Shown here: piece by piece, positions 14,445 to 17,842 of the stretch | Numbering within the stretch: the stretch's first letter is position 1 | Layout of the letters: each line of letters begins with the position of its first letter | Assembly (NCBI GenBank): GCA_034409055.1 | Contig: DAOUMU010000175.1 | Coordinates: forward strand, 1 to 17,842 | Direction: 5' to 3' | Length of the DNA stretch: 17,842 nt | Source: DAOUMU01 sp034409055 | Lineage (GTDB): Bacteria; Chloroflexota; Anaerolineae; 4572-78; J111 | The notes under the pieces: model-generated | The model's input: only the letters and a program-made list of their open reading frames with translations | Database searches by the model: none | Told to the model about the DNA's origin: nothing | Translations under genes and position numbers: made by a program

Positions 14445-14470
14445 CAAATCCCCGTATATACCCGGATTTG
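14445..14470. repeat. Imperfect palindrome downstream of maeB
   Basis: CAAATCC (14445-14451) and GGATTTG (14464-14470) flank a centre containing the palindrome GTATATAC. It lies 34 bp past the maeB stop. There is no T-run on the minus strand, so terminator function is weakly supported. Confidence 0.45.
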
Positions 14471-14503
14471 GCAATCCAGGCTGAGCAAATCTGTACTACT
14501 GGT

Positions 14504-16762
14504 CTAGGAACTTGAATTGCTCATTTCTTGGGCATCGATGACGGCCATCGCGGCGATATTGACGATGTCGCGTACTTCCGCGCCTCGAGTCAGCACGTGG
14601 GTGGGTTTTTTCACCCCCAGCAGGATTGGCCCAATAATTTCAGCCCCGCCCAGTCGATATACGAGCTTGTAAGCCGTGTTGGCGGCCTCCAGGTTGGGGA
14701 AGATCAGGACGTTGGCATCGCGTACCTGGCTGAAAGGATACAGCTCGTCGACAATGGAGGGTACAACGGCGGTATCGGCCATCATCTCTCCATCGACGAT
14801 TATGTCAGGACGACACTCTTTCAGAAGCTCGGCTGCCCGCCTGACCTTGTCCGTAACGGGATGGCGGGTGCTGCCAAAGTTCGAAAAGCTGAGCATAGCC
14901 AGCCGAGGTTCAATGTCAAAACGGCGCACTTCGTCGGCGGCCATACTGGCGATTTCGGCCAGATCCTCGGCGGTGGGGTCGATATTGACCGTTGTATCAA
15001 CGAAGAAGTAGACCCGATCACGCACGATCATAATGTGCATGCCGGCCACTTTATGGGTATCCTCGGCGGTACCGATGATTTGTAAGGCCGGACGGATAAT
15101 CTCCGGGTAGTTATGGGCTACTCCGGACACGTAGGCGTCGGCATCGCCCATCTGCACCATCATCGGGCCGAAATAGCTCCGTTGTCGCATCAGGGCGCAG
15201 GCCCTGGATAAGGTTATCCCCTTGCGCTGGCGTAGCTCAAAAAGAACCTGGTTATAGGTATCATATTGTTCGCTGCATTGGGGCTCGACGACCGTTGGCT
15301 CAAAGTCGAGGCCGAGGTTACGAATTGTTTCCTGGACGACCTGGGGACGACCAAGCAAGATAGGCTGACCAATGCCTTCCTCTTCCATAATGGCCGCCGC
15401 TCGGATAATACTGGGATGCTCACCTTCGCCAAAGACGACCCGCTTGGGATCGTGACGGGCTTTGTTGATAATGTGACGCATCAGTTCCCAGCCCTTGCCC
15501 AGGCGTGCTTCCAGTTCCTCCCGGTAAGCATCCAAATCGACCTGACGGCGGGCGACACCAGTTTTCATAGCTGCTTCAGCCACGGCCGGCGCGACCCAGA
15601 GCAATACCCGGGAGTCAAACGGTTTGGGGATGATGTAGTCAGGCCCAAAAATGAGGGTTTCTAAGTTATAAGCCTTGAGCACCGAGTCGGGCACGTCCTC
15701 ATGGGTCAGGCCGGCCAGGGCCTGGGAGGCGGCCAGCTTCATCTCGTCGTTGATCTGGCGCGCCTGCACGTCAAGAGCGCCCCGGAAGATGAAGGGGAAA
15801 CCGAGCACGTTGTTGACCTGGTTGGGGTAGTCGCTGCGTCCGGTGGCCACAATCGCATCAGGGCGAGCCTCTTTGGCCAGTTCGTATTTAATCTCCGGGT
15901 CGGGGTTGGCCATAGCAAAGATAACGGGCCGGTCGGCCATCGACCGCACCATATCTTGGGTCACCACGTCGGCCACCGACAGGCCGACAAAAGCGTCTGC
16001 CCCTTCCATGGCATCAGCCAGGGTGCGAGCGTCGGTCTCTTTGGCGAACTGCGCTTTGTATTCATTCAGGCCCTCTTGGCGACCGGCATAGATGACTCCT
16101 CGTGAGTCGACCATGGTGATGTTCTCGCGTTTAATCCCGGCCAGGAGAAACATCTTGGCACAAGCAATAGCCGAGGCCCCTGCCCCGTTGATGACAATTT
16201 TTACCTCATCAACCTTTTTGCCCACAATCTCCAGAGCATTGATCAGGCCAGCCGTGGCAATGATGGCGGTACCGTGCTGATCATCGTGAAAGACAGGAAT
16301 ATCGAGGGTTTCCTTGAGAGTTTCTTCGATGTGGAAGCACTCCGGCGCTTTGATGTCTTCCAGGTTGATGCCGCCAAAGGTTGGGGAAATGACCCGTACG
16401 ACGTTGATAATCTCGTCTGGATCGGTGCTATCTACTTCTATATCAAACACATCCACATCGGCGAAGCGTTTAAAGAGGACACCTTTACCTTCCATAACCG
16501 GCTTGGAGGCCAGTGGTCCGCGGTTGCCCAAACCCAAGATGGCGGTGCCGTTAGAGATAACGGCGACCAGGTTGCCTTTAGCCGTATAGCGATAAGCATC
16601 GCCTGGATCTTTGTCAATTTCCAAGACTGGTATAGCCACACCGGGGGTATAGGCCAGCGACAGGTCAAGTTGAGTCCGGGCCGGTTTGGTCAGTACGACC
16701 TCGATTTTTCCCGGGCGTCCCTTTTCGTGATAGTCCAGGGCTATTTCTTTGGTAATTTTCAT
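14504..16762 (-). CDS. maeB: NADP-dependent malic enzyme with C-terminal phosphotransacetylase-like domain
   Basis: A 752-residue protein, close to the ~759 of E. coli MaeB. I choose ATG 16762 because AGGAGG lies 6 nt upstream; the longer open frame to 16855 runs into a repeat. Residues ~1-420 are the malic enzyme part: DLSLAYTPGVA, GKGVLFKRFADVDVFDIE, EDIKAPECFHIEE, FHDDQHGTA and the Rossmann motif NGAGASAIACAKM, then ANPDPEIKYE and GRSDYPNQVNN. Residues ~430-752 resemble phosphotransacetylase (KRVVFGEGEHPSIIRAA, MVQMGDADAYVSG, RPDIIVDGEMMADTA, VLIFPNLEAANTAYK), which in this family is generally regulatory and not catalytic. The enzyme oxidatively decarboxylates malate to pyruvate, making NADPH in the cytosol. 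It appears to be its own unit, separated from cydA by 373 bp of repeats and a terminator-like hairpin. Confidence 0.96.
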   Translation of the reverse strand: MKITKEIALDYHEKGRPGKIEVVLTKPARTQLDLSLAYTPGVAIPVLEIDKDPGDAYRYTAKGNLVAVISNGTAILGLGNRGPLASKPVMEGKGVLFKRFADVDVFDIEVDSTDPDEIINVVRVISPTFGGINLEDIKAPECFHIEETLKETLDIPVFHDDQHGTAIIATAGLINALEIVGKKVDEVKIVINGAGASAIACAKMFLLAGIKRENITMVDSRGVIYAGRQEGLNEYKAQFAKETDARTLADAMEGADAFVGLSVADVVTQDMVRSMADRPVIFAMANPDPEIKYELAKEARPDAIVATGRSDYPNQVNNVLGFPFIFRGALDVQARQINDEMKLAASQALAGLTHEDVPDSVLKAYNLETLIFGPDYIIPKPFDSRVLLWVAPAVAEAAMKTGVARRQVDLDAYREELEARLGKGWELMRHIINKARHDPKRVVFGEGEHPSIIRAAAIMEEEGIGQPILLGRPQVVQETIRNLGLDFEPTVVEPQCSEQYDTYNQVLFELRQRKGITLSRACALMRQRSYFGPMMVQMGDADAYVSGVAHNYPEIIRPALQIIGTAEDTHKVAGMHIMIVRDRVYFFVDTTVNIDPTAEDLAEIASMAADEVRRFDIEPRLAMLSFSNFGSTRHPVTDKVRRAAELLKECRPDIIVDGEMMADTAVVPSIVDELYPFSQVRDANVLIFPNLEAANTAYKLVYRLGGAEIIGPILLGVKKPTHVLTRGAEVRDIVNIAAMAVIDAQEMSNSSS

Positions 16763-16817
16763 TTGAACCTCCTTTGGTTCTCCTTGTATATAAATATAGA
16801 TTGAAAGAGATATTAGT

Positions 16818-16909
16818 AACCCGGTTTTTGGCCTGTTGAATCCCTCGACTGGCAAAAATTTGTTGCTTGAGACATACCGGTAGGGACAAATTTAACAAAA
16901 AACCGGGTT
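16818..16909. mobile_element. Small inverted-repeat element (AACCCGGTTTTT arms) upstream of maeB
   Basis: AACCCGGTTTTT (16818-16829) and AAAAACCGGGTT (16898-16909) are perfect 12-bp inverted arms around about 68 bp. The same arms occur inside the element at 14289-14385. It lies 56-147 bp upstream of the maeB start, so it is probably in the leader or splits promoter from gene. No clear target duplication and no frame. Confidence 0.6.
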
Positions 16910-16967
16910 GCTTATGAACATTTATTTCTTTACTATAGTCCTTCATAGTGAGATGGAGATATAGTGT

Positions 16968-16996
16968 CATTTGTCACAAAAAAGGGGTGACAAATG
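16968..16996. promoter_or_regulatory. Inverted repeat CATTTGTCAC-9-GTGACAAATG, possible maeB operator
   Basis: A perfect 10-bp inverted repeat about 205 bp upstream of maeB. It is made of TGTCA half-sites that also occur as TGTCATTTGTCA (16966-16977 region) and TGACAAATGTCA (16988-16999). Either an operator with several half-sites or an RNA hairpin; no consensus promoter was found next to it. Confidence 0.4.
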
Positions 16997-17178
16997 TCAT
17001 GATTTGATAGCATCACCAAAATTTCTCGAATTCGTAGAATATTGGTGTATCCTCTTGGTCTCCAAAATTTCAACCTGTACGGTTAGGGGGCGAACAATCT
17101 TCCCGGAGGCTATAGAGTGGCTTTGAGTGGATCAAAACTTGACGACCTGGCCCCGATTTACAGCGCTCATCCGACCGT

Positions 17179-17222
17179 TATACTGCCAACGGGCATAAAG
17201 TATACTGCCAACGGGCATAAAG
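17179..17222. repeat. Exact 22-bp tandem duplication
   Basis: The unit starting TATACTGCCAACGGGCAT is repeated exactly once, head to tail (17179-17200 and 17201-17222). The 641-bp gap between maeB and the last gene holds only repeats and the palindrome at 16968; I see no gene in it. Confidence 0.9.
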
Positions 17223-17332
17223 TAACATTTTATGGGACGCAGATTTGCGCTGATAAACGCTGATAAATAGGATAAATCTGCGAAAATCTGCATTAATCTG
17301 CGTCCTATTTAAGTATGTCAAATTGTTACTTT
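17219..17332. repeat. Nested inverted-repeat element (AAAGTAACA / GGACGCAGATT arms)
   Basis: The outer arms AAAGTAACA (17219-17227) and TGTTACTTT (17324-17332) enclose inner perfect arms GGACGCAGATT (17235-17245) and AATCTGCGTCC (17295-17305), with GCGCTGATAAACGCTGATAAA repeats between. The GGACGCAGATT...ATCTGCG text is a dispersed repeat type I have seen in many environmental genomes. No coding frame. Confidence 0.7.
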
Positions 17333-17403
17333 GTGGCCGTGTTAAGTATAGTGAATTGGCTTTTATGGCCGCCCTGGCGTAGTCAAAGGGTAGTCGTAAT
17401 TTA

Positions 17404-17842
17404 TTAAAACTTACGCTTCAGCTTAATAAAATACCACTGCCGATTGCTTTCGTCTGTGTCGAAAAAGATGTCGTCTGAGAGGCGATTGCCGCTAGCATCT
17501 GCCAGATGCAAAACCCAGGTAGTGGTTTCGATACCGCCGGGTGGCTCAAATTTTACATTGCCGCTCTTGATGACATCACCCGGGGCATTGTAACCTTCGT
17601 AGTGCCATGTTGAGAGGGGGCTTTCATAGGTCAAATTGTGGTCCTGGCGGGTACCGACGATTTTCATACCGCCGATGGGGATTTCGTTGGGGTCGACAAT
17701 GGCCACGTACATCACCAGAAACGAGTTAGTCGTCGGGCTATTGAAGAATTCTGCCAGTATAAAATCATATTCTGGCAGCGGCGTGTTGGTCGGGGTGGGG
17801 GTGGCGGTCGGTGGTGGCACCGGGGTGGCAGTCGGCGTATGG
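17404..17842 (-). CDS. C-terminal part of a probable secreted or surface protein (5' end cut by window edge)
   Basis: The frame is open to the right edge and ends in TAA at 17406-17404, giving about 145 visible residues. The visible N-terminal part is a Pro/Thr-rich linker (TPTATPVPPPTATPTPTNTP), typical of extracellular proteins where it joins a membrane anchor or signal region to a folded domain. The following ~120 residues (EYDFILAEFFNSPTTNSF..., IPIGGMKIVGTRQD, YESPLSTWHYEGYNAPGD, WVLHLADASGNRLSD, QWYFIKLKRKF) look like a compact beta-rich domain. I do not recognise the family. A GTG inside the linker is not a credible start. No neighbour on its left informs its role. Confidence 0.8.
   Translation of the reverse strand, partial: HTPTATPVPPPTATPTPTNTPLPEYDFILAEFFNSPTTNSFLVMYVAIVDPNEIPIGGMKIVGTRQDHNLTYESPLSTWHYEGYNAPGDVIKSGNVKFEPPGGIETTTWVLHLADASGNRLSDDIFFDTDESNRQWYFIKLKRKF

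Noticed and set aside
14528..15085. 185-codon plus-strand frame and other long plus-strand frames opposite maeB and cydA
   Set aside because: They mirror high-GC codon use of the real minus-strand genes; products resemble nothing and start in the middle of known domains.
16763..16855. 31-codon N-terminal extension of the malic enzyme
   Set aside because: It has no ribosome binding site and runs into the inverted-repeat element, whereas ATG 16762 has AGGAGG at the right distance.

Overview
The window looks like a chromosomal segment of a GC-rich environmental bacterium, most plausibly a Chloroflexota (Anaerolineae-like) member. That placement is inferred from gene style and not proven: a large STAND/NACHT protein with an FGE-sulfatase tail, PTATPTPT-type linkers in a secreted protein, many short heptamer and palindromic intergenic repeats, and a two-domain PDO-type glutaredoxin-like protein. 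All supported genes lie on the minus strand, so transcription reads from high to low coordinates. No tRNA, rRNA or CRISPR array is visible.

Left part (1-4650). A partial gene of more than 1060 codons (start 3202, running off the left edge) encodes an N-terminal helical/hydrophobic region, a NACHT-type NTPase and a C-terminal FGE-sulfatase (C-type-lectin-like) domain. Its last codons look like the variable region of a diversity-generating retroelement (DGR) target. Immediately upstream are two fused gene fragments in different frames: the N-terminus of a DGR accessory protein Avd (start 3683) joined near 3555 to the C-terminus of a DGR-type reverse transcriptase (stop 3205). The rest of avd, the expected template repeat and the RT catalytic core are absent. 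This reads as a DGR killed by an internal deletion, still attached to its apparent target, a NACHT sensor. Further upstream is a 197-residue helix-turn-helix protein whose promoter has consensus -35 and -10 boxes with two copies of a 14-bp palindrome spaced 31 bp apart, a textbook autorepression layout.

Middle part (4650-14130). A repeat-filled gap is followed by a thiol-redox and respiration block: thioredoxin-reductase-like flavoprotein, PDO-like disulfide oxidoreductase, membrane-anchored TlpA/ResA-like thioredoxin, then cydC, cydD, cydB and cydA (transcribed A-B-D-C). CydDC exports thiols needed to assemble the bd oxidase made by CydAB, and the three thioredoxin-fold proteins fit the same thiol economy. 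The reductase lacks the usual NADPH-binding signatures, so its electron donor is an open question. A strong terminator-like hairpin lies only 35 bp upstream of the cydA start codon, suggesting either the end of an upstream transcript or an attenuator.

Right part (14130-17842). A 153-bp MITE-like element with inverted ends and an 8-bp target duplication sits inside an older palindromic repeat. Next come a two-domain malic enzyme (maeB type), a second small inverted-repeat element sharing core arms with the first, a possible operator, tandem and inverted repeats, and the C-terminus of a probable secreted protein cut by the right edge.
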